Source of the DNA: Anaerocolumna sp. AGMB13025
Lineage (GTDB): Bacteria; Bacillota; Clostridia; Lachnospirales; Lachnospiraceae
NCBI RefSeq assembly: GCF_029689925.1
Contig: NZ_CP121445.1
Span: 4,138,501-4,202,500, forward strand
DNA: 64,000 nucleotides
Direction of reading: 5' to 3'
How positions within the stretch are numbered: the stretch's first letter is position 1; each line of letters begins with the position of its first letter. Positions 42,924-50,712 of the stretch are shown here, in pieces. A program made the position numbers and the translations under genes. Below the pieces are notes generated by a model. The model searched no databases, was not told the DNA's origin, and saw nothing but the letters and a program-made list of their open reading frames with translations.

Positions 42924-44816
42924 CTATACTTCAATCCCTTTGTTAACAACACCGGTTCTTCTATCTGTGTTCTTATTGACCTTAGTTACTTTTTTCATAT
43001 AATTGATTCCTTCTTTCACTTTCTGTTCAAGAAGTTTCCAATTCGGATTTAGAATTTCCAAAGCAGCCGTTGCATAATTTCTCATATCTAAAGGCTCATT
43101 TCTAATCCCTGAACGTTTTACCCATGCTACTTCCGGTTTCCCTTTTTTATTAATCCTTGTAATTTTCTGCTCACTGGTAAAACCTTTTAAGAAATCCTCA
43201 TCATATCCTCTTTCCGGATTGACTGGAAAATGGCAGAAGCCGGGACCAGGTTCTTTCAGCGTTAACCTTGCTATAAGTGTATCCTTACCAGCATCAACGC
43301 CAAGTAAGAAGATCTTTACCTTTTCACTATTATTAACACTTGTTTTATAAACAAATGGGAGACCTGCGCCTCCCATCCCTTTAATACCATATACTCTTTT
43401 TCCTCTGGCAATCATCTTTTTCAACCACTTATATGTTTTGGTGGTATGATGCCCGCCTGTATCAATACACGCTGCTGCTATTAGTAGACCATTACCATTA
43501 TCAAAGTAAAGTTCTTTATCCAGATATTCTTCAAGCCTTTTCCATGGTTCCTCTGAATTCTCAAGATCACCGTATATTTTATCAGTCTGAATACCCCAGT
43601 TTTCATAACCATTACCCCAGCCGGTTATTTCAATTTCAAAACGGTCATCCTGAACATCAATCCCGGCAGTTACAACAAGAACACCCTCTGGAAGATCAGC
43701 AATATATTTTTCTCTTCGACTCATTAAGGTGTTTTCATCTGCGGCTTGTCCTTTTTCTTCCCAGGTCTCTCCCAGAGAAGTATTTACCCAAACTTTCAGC
43801 ATTTGTGGATTACCGGTCTTTTTATATGTATCCCATGCATCCTTATAATCTTTAATGATATCCCGCCAGCTCTTCCAAGGTGATGCCATCTCATTTAAGT
43901 GAAATCCTCTGACCTTTATATTTTCATTTTCTGCTATCCACTTACCCGGCTGCTGCTTCCATTCGACTTCGGAGAAATATTCTTCACAGTATTTGCATTT
44001 CATCTTTGCATCCGAAAATCTTAATCTGGGCCATTCATAAGGCTGGTACCTTCCACAACAAGGACAGGCAACATTCCATTTTTCTTTGCTGCTTTTATTG
44101 TAATCAATCTCAATTCTGGATCCGTTTCTAATCGTTGGTGTTGAGACTTTAATAATTTTCTTATTCCAGAAAGTCGTTGTACGTTTTTCAGCAAGGTCAA
44201 CCGGATCACCTTCCGTACCGGCAGAAGCCGGATATCTATCTACCTCATCACATAAGAGTATCTTTATCGGACGTGATGCCAGTCCGGAAGGAGCATTTGC
44301 ACCAATCATGGTAATATGCCCACCCGGAAAGGTCTTATGCAAAATAGTATTTTCACTATCCCTTGATTTCGCAGATGATATCTTGGCTGATAAATTCGGG
44401 GTGTCCCTAATCATCTTAGCAAGCCTGTCTTTGGAAAAGGTTTCTGCCATAGATTCTGTTGGTTGAATTACTAGTATCGGAGATGGATCATAATCAATAT
44501 AATAACCAATGATATTTAAAATGATCTCTGTCTTACCAACCTGGGCAGAACTCATGATGATGATTTCAACACATTCACTATCATTTAAGGCATCCATAAT
44601 CTCTCTTTGGTATTCCGCTCTTGCAGTAATCCACCGTCCAGGCTCCGCACTGGATCCAGCTGATAAAACTCGATACATATCTGCCCATTCGCTTACTTTA
44701 ATGAGAGGAGGCGGTGCCATAATTTGTGATATGTTCCGAAAGAGCTTAACTGTTTTATATTCAATCTGAACTTCTTTTCTTTTACTGATAATCTGCCTCC
44801 TCACTATCGGTACCAA
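42924..44816 (-). CDS. Terminase large subunit, lambda gpA family
   Basis: The 630-residue packaging motor and nuclease. The gpA-type landmarks are PPPLIKVSEWADMYRVLS, the ATPase P-loop-like SSAQVGKTEI near residue 90, the Walker B LLCDEVDRYP, a zinc-ribbon CPCCG...CKYC near 270-295, and the C-terminal nuclease region with GIDVQDDRFEIEI and IDTGGHHT. The relation to gpA suggests cos-type packaging. The start is uncertain: TTG at 44816 is used, as no ATG lies before residue 33, and the gene overlaps the small subunit by 35 bp. Confidence 0.92.
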   Translation of the reverse strand: MVPIVRRQIISKRKEVQIEYKTVKLFRNISQIMAPPPLIKVSEWADMYRVLSAGSSAEPGRWITARAEYQREIMDALNDSECVEIIIMSSAQVGKTEIILNIIGYYIDYDPSPILVIQPTESMAETFSKDRLAKMIRDTPNLSAKISSAKSRDSENTILHKTFPGGHITMIGANAPSGLASRPIKILLCDEVDRYPASAGTEGDPVDLAEKRTTTFWNKKIIKVSTPTIRNGSRIEIDYNKSSKEKWNVACPCCGRYQPYEWPRLRFSDAKMKCKYCEEYFSEVEWKQQPGKWIAENENIKVRGFHLNEMASPWKSWRDIIKDYKDAWDTYKKTGNPQMLKVWVNTSLGETWEEKGQAADENTLMSRREKYIADLPEGVLVVTAGIDVQDDRFEIEITGWGNGYENWGIQTDKIYGDLENSEEPWKRLEEYLDKELYFDNGNGLLIAAACIDTGGHHTTKTYKWLKKMIARGKRVYGIKGMGGAGLPFVYKTSVNNSEKVKIFLLGVDAGKDTLIARLTLKEPGPGFCHFPVNPERGYDEDFLKGFTSEQKITRINKKGKPEVAWVKRSGIRNEPLDMRNYATAALEILNPNWKLLEQKVKEGINYMKKVTKVNKNTDRRTGVVNKGIEV

Positions 44817-45345
44817 GATAATCCTCGCTATAGAAATCTTTTGGATTGTATTCTTTTAATTGTCCCAGTACTTCGATTATTTCCTTCGTTATTACTTCTC
44901 TGATCCAATCTGGGCTATCCCTCATCGTCAGCAGGGGTGCAAGTTTAGCCGGTACATTTAGCAGCCTTGCTCGGAAAGAAGAAAGCATATCATTCATTAC
45001 ATGTTCTACATCAGAGGATTTATGAACTTCACCCTGCATTAAGGCAAGCTTTAATTGAGTAATATGCATTTTTACTTTTTCATGTTGTGCCTTTACTTCA
45101 TCAAGATTAAGTACCGAGTCAGGATCCTCGCCATTATCAGCTGCTATTCTTAAAGTTAAGATATAATTCTTAACACTGGAATTGAGATTATATCTTCCCT
45201 TGGCAGCTCTCACCAGGATTCCTTCATCCGCCAACTGCCGTATGCGCCTGTCACCTACTCCAATAATGTCCGAGAGAACTGAGGCAGAAACTGTAACAGA
45301 ACTAATATCTTTTGTTTTCATTAAATCAAATGTATTCTTTTCCAT
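44782..45345 (-). CDS. Terminase small subunit, Nu1-like
   Basis: About 187 residues. An N-terminal helix-turn-helix (VSASVLSDIIGVGDRRIRQLADEGIL) binds DNA at the packaging start, followed by a long helical region (LDEVKAQHEKVKMHITQLKLALMQGEVHKSSDVEHVMNDM), as in Nu1/DUF1441 proteins. ATG at 45345 has AAAGGA 5 nt upstream; a longer reading from 45432 has no ribosome site. Confidence 0.85.
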   Translation of the reverse strand: MEKNTFDLMKTKDISSVTVSASVLSDIIGVGDRRIRQLADEGILVRAAKGRYNLNSSVKNYILTLRIAADNGEDPDSVLNLDEVKAQHEKVKMHITQLKLALMQGEVHKSSDVEHVMNDMLSSFRARLLNVPAKLAPLLTMRDSPDWIREVITKEIIEVLGQLKEYNPKDFYSEDYLGTDSEEADYQ

Positions 45346-45427
45346 ATATATCCTTTCTGCCATTATCGGAAACGGCAATTTAAAATATTTTTTATCATTA
45401 ACTAGGCAAATCTCGGGATCGTCGACC

Positions 45428-45477
45428 CTCAAGGCTTAAAAAAAGCGCTGGAAGTACCTTTTTCCAAACGCCTGTTC
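45428..45477 (-). terminator. Second hairpin downstream of the integrase
   Basis: A GCG...CGC and TGGAA/TTCCA stem with a small internal mismatch near 45443-45471 is followed on the minus strand by CTTTTTTTAAG. It lies between the integrase and terminase genes. The rest of 45346-45723 shows no gene; a cos site would be expected close by but I cannot point to it. Confidence 0.55.
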
Positions 45478-45689
45478 TTGCGATATTTTGGAGCTGTCTT
45501 GGCTCATATGAATCCGTTTCCAGTTCATCCCAATTCATTTGACATATCTATAATTCTGTAAAGTACTTTTCATTTTAGTTTCTTCTTATAGTAAGTCGCT
45601 AATTTTATGTATGTTCGATTTGACAATCGTTTTTTATGTCAAATGATATTCATAGTTATATTTCATTTCCGATTATTCTATAAAAAAAG

Positions 45690-45721
45690 ATAAAAAAATA
45701 AAGCCTTTTCATAAAGACTTT
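45690..45721 (-). terminator. Terminator after the integrase gene
   Basis: AAAGTCTT and AAGGCTTT (8 bp with one G-U; 45700-45707 with 45714-45721) with a 6-nt loop are followed on the minus strand by seven T residues. It ends the recombinase transcript before the packaging genes. Confidence 0.75.
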
Positions 45722-45723
45722 AA

Positions 45724-46275
45724 TTATTCTAATATATCTATTTCATTATAGATTTTATTCTTTGTATCTTGGTTCACTCCGATATACCGGAGTGTAATGT
45801 TAGGGTTAGTATGGTTATAGATATCCATCAGCTGTGCTACATCTTTCGTTTTCTTATAAGTCATATAGCCAAATGTTTTCCTTGGAGTGTGACAACCCAT
45901 GGATTCTATACTAAATTGTTTCGCCGCATCTTTTAGAATATTGTAGGCTTGCTGCCTAGATATTGGTTTGTTTAATTCATGTGGCGATTTAAATAAATAT
46001 TCAAAATCCTTCATGCCGTTAATATATTCATCTATTTGACTACGTAAATATTTGTTAATCAGGATAAGTTTTTCTTTCTTGGTTTTTTTCTCTCGGATGC
46101 TGATAAATTCTTTGTTACGCACATCCCGTACACGAAAATTCAATATGTCTGATATCCTTAATCCTGTATAGATTCCGAAAGCAAACATTAAAGCGTTTCT
46201 TGGATTTTTTGATTTCAGATAGTCATGTAAGTCTTTAACCAATTCCTTATCTCTGATAGGTTCTACTGTATTCAT
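45724..46275 (-). CDS. Small tyrosine recombinase (integrase catalytic domain only)
   Basis: About 183 residues covering only the catalytic domain: R40 (TGLRISDIL), a lysine in KKTKKEKLIL, H129 and R132 (CHTPRKTFGY), H155 (NHTNPNI) and the nucleophile Y164 (LRYIG). There is no arm-binding or core-binding N-terminal domain, so it resembles the minimal XerC-like recombinases near terminase genes in clostridial phages, rather than a full phage integrase. It may resolve dimers or act with host Xer. ATG at 46275 has AGGTGA upstream. Confidence 0.85.
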   Translation of the reverse strand: MNTVEPIRDKELVKDLHDYLKSKNPRNALMFAFGIYTGLRISDILNFRVRDVRNKEFISIREKKTKKEKLILINKYLRSQIDEYINGMKDFEYLFKSPHELNKPISRQQAYNILKDAAKQFSIESMGCHTPRKTFGYMTYKKTKDVAQLMDIYNHTNPNITLRYIGVNQDTKNKIYNEIDILE

Positions 46276-46342
46276 CAAATCACCTGGCTTTCATAAAAAG
46301 AGGAGTACCTAATAAAGATACCCCCCTTTTATAATTAATAAA

Positions 46343-46933
46343 TTATACTGTTCTAGCTTCATAAAAAACTAAATACTGCTCACCAATAGGATTTTTATTG
46401 AGATCACAATTAAAAGCAAAACTCCACTCCAAAAGTATACTTTTCCCTTCAATTAGATAATTTCTAAATTCAGCTTTAATTCTTGGTACTTGATCTAATA
46501 ATTTCTTTAATTCTTCTTCTTTTAAAAAATTACTGTCGCCATTGTATTCAATTTTTCCTTCATTAACTTGGATAGTCACGTCTCTATCAGACAATGTAAC
46601 TAAATTCCATAAATCCGCCTTTACAGCTTCAATTACAGTTCGATCATTAAAAACATTTATTATACCACTCTTTTCAGCAATAAAATACGGATAATAAATT
46701 ACAATTCCCTTATTTTTTAATTTCTTTACAAGCTCATCTGCAAACACTTTAGCTTCATTAGAATTTACTCCAACTAATCTAGGAAGATTTAAATCTGGTC
46801 CATTAAAAACTGCTGATCTTATAGTCCACAACAAAACTGAGTCTAATTGAATATTATTATCATATTCTTTCCATGGTATTGTTGGTAACGATGATTTTTG
46901 TAATTCAAAAAAACCCATTAATTTGTTCATCAT
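46343..46933 (-). CDS. Unknown protein paired with a dGTPase
   Basis: A 196-residue soluble protein with LLWTIRSAVFNGPDLNLPRLVGV, KNKGIVIYYPYFIAEKSGI and a C-terminal LLEWSFAFNCDLNKNPIGEQYLVFYE. No transmembrane segment, zinc site or nucleotide-binding loop is visible. It begins 15 bp after the dGTPase stop with its own GGGGAA ribosome site, so the two are almost certainly cotranscribed. I do not recognise the family. Its pairing with a dNTPase inside a prophage makes it a candidate regulator or sensor of that enzyme. Confidence 0.65.
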   Translation of the reverse strand: MMNKLMGFFELQKSSLPTIPWKEYDNNIQLDSVLLWTIRSAVFNGPDLNLPRLVGVNSNEAKVFADELVKKLKNKGIVIYYPYFIAEKSGIINVFNDRTVIEAVKADLWNLVTLSDRDVTIQVNEGKIEYNGDSNFLKEEELKKLLDQVPRIKAEFRNYLIEGKSILLEWSFAFNCDLNKNPIGEQYLVFYEARTV

Positions 46934-46947
46934 ATTCCCCTTTCATA

Positions 46948-48228
46948 TTATGTAATGTCATTATTATTCTTAAATTTATTATAAGTTGATATTGCATATG
47001 AATCCATCATTCCTGAAATATAATCAATAATTAACCTTTTTTGCAATTCCTTTGGATCCCCCTTTAATTTATATTGTTGTATGACACCTTTTGCTCGATA
47101 TTCTGGTGGCAAATATTCTGGCGCCGTTGAATAAAGCTTATATAAAGTCCTCAAAATTTTATTTCCATTATGTTCGTATAAAAACACTTCATCGTTATGA
47201 TTAATACATTGAAAAGTTATATCTTTTAATTCCCTAGCTAATTCCCCATACATACTAAATCCCAATTCTTTATTATACATAGTTTTTGTTTTATTAATAT
47301 TTCTACTTGATACTAGAGTAATATCATTAATTAAAGTATTAATTAATGCAGATGTTATCTCTTTCCTAAATAACTTAGAATATTCAGAAGAATCTATGTG
47401 TTTTTTTCCAAATTTTGCTTTTATTCTACTTTTTTTCACTATCTCATTCAGCTTATTGTAAGAAGTTGTCTTGCCATTTCTACTTTGATAATCATGTAAA
47501 ACTTCATCTATATCAAATATCCTTTGTCTTAGCCCATCTTCTAAGTCGTGAGCAGCATAAGCTATTTCATCAGCAAGATCAACGATCTGAACATCTAAAG
47601 TCCTAATAATCAATCCATTTTTTATTATGAGTTTCTCTAAATATCTATAATCATCATCATATATGAATTTTTGTTTATTGTAACTTTCACCTTTTAATGT
47701 TCCATCAAACTTATTAAAGTATTTCACAACACTTAGCATTGTTCTGTGAGTTAAGTTAAGCCCTTGAAATTCTGGCCTTTTTTGTTCTACAGTTGTAAGA
47801 GTTCTTAATGTCTGAGCATTTCCCTCAAATCCGCCAATACTTTTACAAAGTATATTTAAATATCTTTCACCAGCATGTCCAAATGGAGGGTTGCCGATAT
47901 CATGGGCTAATGATCCAGCTTCTACGATATAACATTCATCTCGATCATATCCAACTTCAAAAGCTATTGAATTTGCTATTTGTGCAACCTCAAGACTATG
48001 AGTTAATCTGTTTCGAAAAAATTGATCTGGCTTTATACCAAAAAGTTGCATTTTCCCTTGTAATCTTCTAAAAGATGATGAATATATGATCCTTGTATAA
48101 TCCCTTTGAAATTCACCATCAGCGCGAGATCTCATGTTCTCCTTAAATCTTCTTTCTTTTAAAACAGAACTTTCCCTTAAAGGTTTTAAATAATTTTCTT
48201 CAATTTCTTTTTTAATATTGTCCTCCAC
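46948..48228 (-). CDS. dgt: Deoxyguanosinetriphosphate triphosphohydrolase-like HD protein
   Basis: A 426-residue dNTPase that splits dGTP (or other dNTPs) to nucleoside and triphosphate. The HD-domain ligands are H77 (RLTHSLEVAQIA), H109-D110 (SLAHDIGNPPFGH) and an aspartate in VDLADEIAYAAHD near 218. The N-terminal SRADGEFQRDYTRIIYSSSFRRLQGK motif is the Dgt signature. Length is in the normal range. GTG start with GGGGGG 8 nt upstream. dGTPases are known anti-phage effectors because they drain dNTP pools; in this prophage it could protect the lysogen. Alternatively it serves phage nucleotide metabolism. Confidence 0.9.
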   Translation of the reverse strand: MEDNIKKEIEENYLKPLRESSVLKERRFKENMRSRADGEFQRDYTRIIYSSSFRRLQGKMQLFGIKPDQFFRNRLTHSLEVAQIANSIAFEVGYDRDECYIVEAGSLAHDIGNPPFGHAGERYLNILCKSIGGFEGNAQTLRTLTTVEQKRPEFQGLNLTHRTMLSVVKYFNKFDGTLKGESYNKQKFIYDDDYRYLEKLIIKNGLIIRTLDVQIVDLADEIAYAAHDLEDGLRQRIFDIDEVLHDYQSRNGKTTSYNKLNEIVKKSRIKAKFGKKHIDSSEYSKLFRKEITSALINTLINDITLVSSRNINKTKTMYNKELGFSMYGELARELKDITFQCINHNDEVFLYEHNGNKILRTLYKLYSTAPEYLPPEYRAKGVIQQYKLKGDPKELQKRLIIDYISGMMDSYAISTYNKFKNNNDIT

Positions 48229-48321
48229 GACAAAAGCCCCCCTTATTAAGGTAACTTAAAGTTAAAAATTCACCTTATACATTATTTTAGTACTTTTATA
48301 TTACATTAAAATAATATTTTA

Positions 48322-48359
48322 TGCAATAAAAAGACACCATTTTCCAATGATGCCTTTTT
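48322..48359 (-). terminator. Terminator after the late regulator
   Basis: A 14-bp stem (48328-48341 with 48346-48359) is fully paired, with two G-U pairs, only as minus-strand RNA, and is followed by CTTTTTATTG. It separates the late regulator from the dGTPase operon. Confidence 0.75.
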
Positions 48360-48393
48360 GATGAGGGGAGCAGAAATAATTAATAAAACTTTC

Positions 48394-48457
48394 TCCAGGA
48401 AAGAGGAAACCAACTACCCGACTTCGATAGCGGGTAGCCATCTGGATTTTTTCTTTT
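48394..48457 (+). ncRNA. Candidate small structured RNA on the plus strand
   Basis: TCCAG...CTGGA (48394-48398 with 48442-48446) encloses a perfect CTACCCG/CGGGTAG stem with a 10-nt loop, and ATTTTTTCTTTT follows on the plus strand. A possible promoter (TTGATG, 17 bp, TAATAA) lies just upstream. It runs against all surrounding phage genes. It could be a small antisense RNA or just a strong terminator. Confidence 0.35.
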
Positions 48458-48525
48458 AACCTTCCACTATAATAATACCACAGGATAAAATATCGTGTAA
48501 ATTCCGTTTTTATTTCATTAATATT

Positions 48526-49020
48526 TCAAATCAAATCCATACCTTCTACCCCAAAAAGCTGAATGCTGACTTCTTTTGTAATATCATTAATCCACCTGCT
48601 TATTGACGGCTTGCTGGATAAATACTTCTGAGCGGCATCGTCATAAGTCATACCGTCCAACATGCAGCTAATGAAAGCATCATATTTTTCCGGTATCCCT
48701 TTACGCTTGCATTCCTCCTGTGCTAAAGCCAAGGCCTTATCAATATGCGTAACAACTATAAGGCTCCTTAACTTACTCCTTTTAATACTTTCGATATACA
48801 GTTCATCTGATTCATTTAACACAATGTATTCCTTTTCAAGCTGCATAACCTCGGATACACCTTCCTCAATACTTTTTTGTATCTTACGGTAATTCTTAAG
48901 CAGAAGCTTTGTATTATGTAATGCTTTTCTTTTCTTCTCCATCTTCTGTTCTTTACTATATTCCTTAATAGCTGATTTAACAGCCTTTTCAATTAATTCG
49001 TCTGCTGTCTGTTGGTTCAA
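48526..49020 (-). CDS. Phage late-gene transcription regulator, ArpU/RinA-like
   Basis: A 164-residue helical, strongly basic N-terminus protein (SAIKEYSKEQKMEKKRKALH) with a C-terminal sigma-like helix-turn-helix (MLDGMTYDDAAQKYLSSKPSISRWINDI). Layout and position before the packaging genes match ArpU-type activators of late transcription in Gram-positive phages. TTG start with GGGAG 7 nt upstream. A terminator follows. Confidence 0.75.
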   Translation of the reverse strand: MNQQTADELIEKAVKSAIKEYSKEQKMEKKRKALHNTKLLLKNYRKIQKSIEEGVSEVMQLEKEYIVLNESDELYIESIKRSKLRSLIVVTHIDKALALAQEECKRKGIPEKYDAFISCMLDGMTYDDAAQKYLSSKPSISRWINDITKEVSIQLFGVEGMDLI

Positions 49021-49035
49021 TTAAGCACTCCCCTC

Positions 49036-49152
49036 TCAATCCTGCATAAAGCATTTAGAAACTACAAAAACCTTTTTCACTAACATGCTCACATTCGCTA
49101 TACTTTCGTACTCTGGCGGACTAGGCCTCCTTAATACCTTATTATCTGTCAA
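49036..49152 (-). CDS. Small phage protein, 38 residues
   Basis: A short frame starting at TTG 49152 with a strong AGGAGG 7 nt upstream. It reads MTDNKVLRRPSPPEYESIAN and ends FMQD, 16 bp before the late regulator. The composition looks like a real protein and it may be coupled to the regulator. Function unknown. Confidence 0.5.
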   Translation of the reverse strand: MTDNKVLRRPSPPEYESIANVSMLVKKVFVVSKCFMQD

Positions 49153-49448
49153 TAAATCTCCTCCTTTGAAAATTAACAGTTCACAATGTTACCAACTATA
49201 TATTGTACATATATGAACGTTATACTTAATTTATAGTTCAAAACAAGGTTCTCCGTCCTAGCTTACATAAAATTTTTTCATAAATGACCAGTAGGATAAC
49301 CTGCTGGTCAATCCTCTGTTAGTCCATATTCCTTAATTGAAATAAATACCATAATCTATTATTATTTTCCTATACCCCAAAATAGGAGTTAATAAAATGA
49401 AAAGACCTAAAACTTTACAGGTGGTTTCTGAGTAGATAACTCTTTCTG
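49153..49448. other. Spacer with one hairpin, no gene recognised
   Basis: About 300 bp between the small phage gene and the next terminator. A 10-bp stem (49284-49308, GACCAG...CTGGTC) pairs fully, with one G-U, on the plus strand. No open frame with a ribosome site was seen. Confidence 0.45.
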
Positions 49449-49449
49449 T

Positions 49450-49485
49450 AAAAAAAAACTACCAACTGATGTTAAGAGTTGGTAG
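49450..49485 (-). terminator. Terminator of the two-gene membrane operon
   Basis: CTACCAACT and AGTTGGTAG (49459-49467 with 49477-49485), a perfect 9-bp stem, are followed on the minus strand by nine T residues. It lies just after the gene ending at 49497. Confidence 0.9.
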
Positions 49486-49496
49486 TGTAAGCATTA

Positions 49497-50195
49497 TTAT
49501 TTTTCTAGTTTTTCAAGCTTTTTTATAATATCATCCGTATCAGATAAAACCTTAAGAATATACGGGTTTTTAAATGATGCTAACGGGTTTTTACTGTATA
49601 TCACATTATTTCTTAAATTTAATAGTCTCCTGATATTTTCCATATCATTGTTGTCAATAACTTTTAAATCTTTTAAGTTATATAATATTTTAGACAATGT
49701 TAAATTATCTTCGGAGTAACTACGTGCATAACTTTCTAAGCGTTTCCATTGATCTAATATCAAAAACTTTATATTAGCACTTTCACTTTTACGTGCATAG
49801 CTCTTTAATGGATAAATTTTAAATAAAATAGCAACCATTAATGCAAATATTACAATAATAACAATGATTATAGCTAATACTAATGATCTATCTTTAATAA
49901 CAGTAAATTTATCTCTATTCCAAACTAAGACAAATCCTAATATATTATACATTAATCCTAATGCTGTTAATATAGTAAATATCGAATTTCTTCTATCTAT
50001 TCTCTTTTCGTTTACTATATTTTGTTTTATTTGAGAATCTATTTTTAATAAATCAGAAACTTGCATATTTTCAATATCAAATGATGAAGTACTTAATAGC
50101 TTCTCTATTACTATATCCTTATACTCTTCACCGATTTCATCAATTGCCGATGCTAAATTTTTATTTGAAATTTGATATCTCATATTATTCACCAT
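49497..50195 (-). CDS. Two-helix membrane protein, second gene of a moron operon
   Basis: A 232-residue protein: about 70 soluble N-terminal residues, two adjacent hydrophobic helices (FTILTALGLMYNILGFVLVW near 74-93 and LVLAIIIVIIVIFALMVAIL near 104-126), then a 105-residue soluble helical C-terminal domain rich in leucine and lysine with NLRNNVIYS. The last motif resembles the R....N HEPN-like pattern of some toxin and defence proteins, but this is weak. It overlaps its partner upstream by 11 bp and ends at a strong terminator. Family not recognised. Confidence 0.65.
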   Translation of the reverse strand: MVNNMRYQISNKNLASAIDEIGEEYKDIVIEKLLSTSSFDIENMQVSDLLKIDSQIKQNIVNEKRIDRRNSIFTILTALGLMYNILGFVLVWNRDKFTVIKDRSLVLAIIIVIIVIFALMVAILFKIYPLKSYARKSESANIKFLILDQWKRLESYARSYSEDNLTLSKILYNLKDLKVIDNNDMENIRRLLNLRNNVIYSKNPLASFKNPYILKVLSDTDDIIKKLEKLEK

Positions 50196-50580
50196 CCTTT
50201 AATATAACCATTAAGGAAGTAATACCAGCAGTAAAAAAAATCACTGAAAAAAACATAAAGTAAAATCCATTATTTGTCAAACTATTTTTGTCAAACATTA
50301 AACCAGTAATAAATGTTGTAGTATGTGATATAACTTTGATAATTGTTATATATTTTTTTTTACGCCTACGAGGAGACCTTTTCGTTTGACGAACTGCTTG
50401 TTCTAACATACTCGCAGTAATCTCTGGCTTTATATCATCTTCCCCATATAATTGTTCAACTCTTTCAGATTCATTGATTACTTCCATAGCAAATTTTTCA
50501 AGATTTTCCTTTAGCTTTTCCTTTGCCTTTCCAGAAAAGTTAACAATTTTATCTTCATCTATTATTATCCGTATCTCCAC
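50185..50580 (-). CDS. Small membrane protein, first gene of a moron operon
   Basis: About 131 residues: an acidic-basic soluble N-terminus (VEIRIIIDEDKIVNFSGKAK), a highly basic patch (RSPRRRKKK) and two C-terminal hydrophobic helices (IIKVISHTTTFITGLMF and GFYFMFFSVIFFTAGITSLMVIL). The GTG at 50580 is chosen since AGGAGG lies upstream and the promoter at 50614-50641 excludes the longer reading from 50670. The start of its partner overlaps its stop. With its own promoter and terminator it fits a prophage moron, perhaps superinfection exclusion. Confidence 0.6.
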   Translation of the reverse strand: MEIRIIIDEDKIVNFSGKAKEKLKENLEKFAMEVINESERVEQLYGEDDIKPEITASMLEQAVRQTKRSPRRRKKKYITIIKVISHTTTFITGLMFDKNSLTNNGFYFMFFSVIFFTAGITSLMVILKDGE

Positions 50581-50613
50581 TCTTGTATAATCCTCCTGGC
50601 TCCTTATAATTAT

Positions 50614-50641
50614 ATTATAGCAAAAATGGAAATTATTACAA
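50614..50641 (-). promoter_or_regulatory. Promoter of the two-gene membrane operon
   Basis: TTGTAA (50636-50641), 16-bp spacer and a perfect TATAAT (50614-50619) on the minus strand, about 34 bp before the GTG start. It is separate from the phage early and late transcription units. Confidence 0.6.
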
Positions 50642-50712
50642 TATATTACAAACTTTTTTCTTTTAACCAACTATCAATATTCAGTTATCAATGTACGATA
50701 AAATTTTACACT

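Noticed and set aside
48412..48440. tRNA gene
   Set aside because: There is a stem-loop but no cloverleaf, no T-arm consensus and no acceptor stem.
50581..50670. Longer start for the first membrane moron gene
   Set aside because: A promoter -10/-35 lies within this stretch, so it cannot be translated from that transcript.
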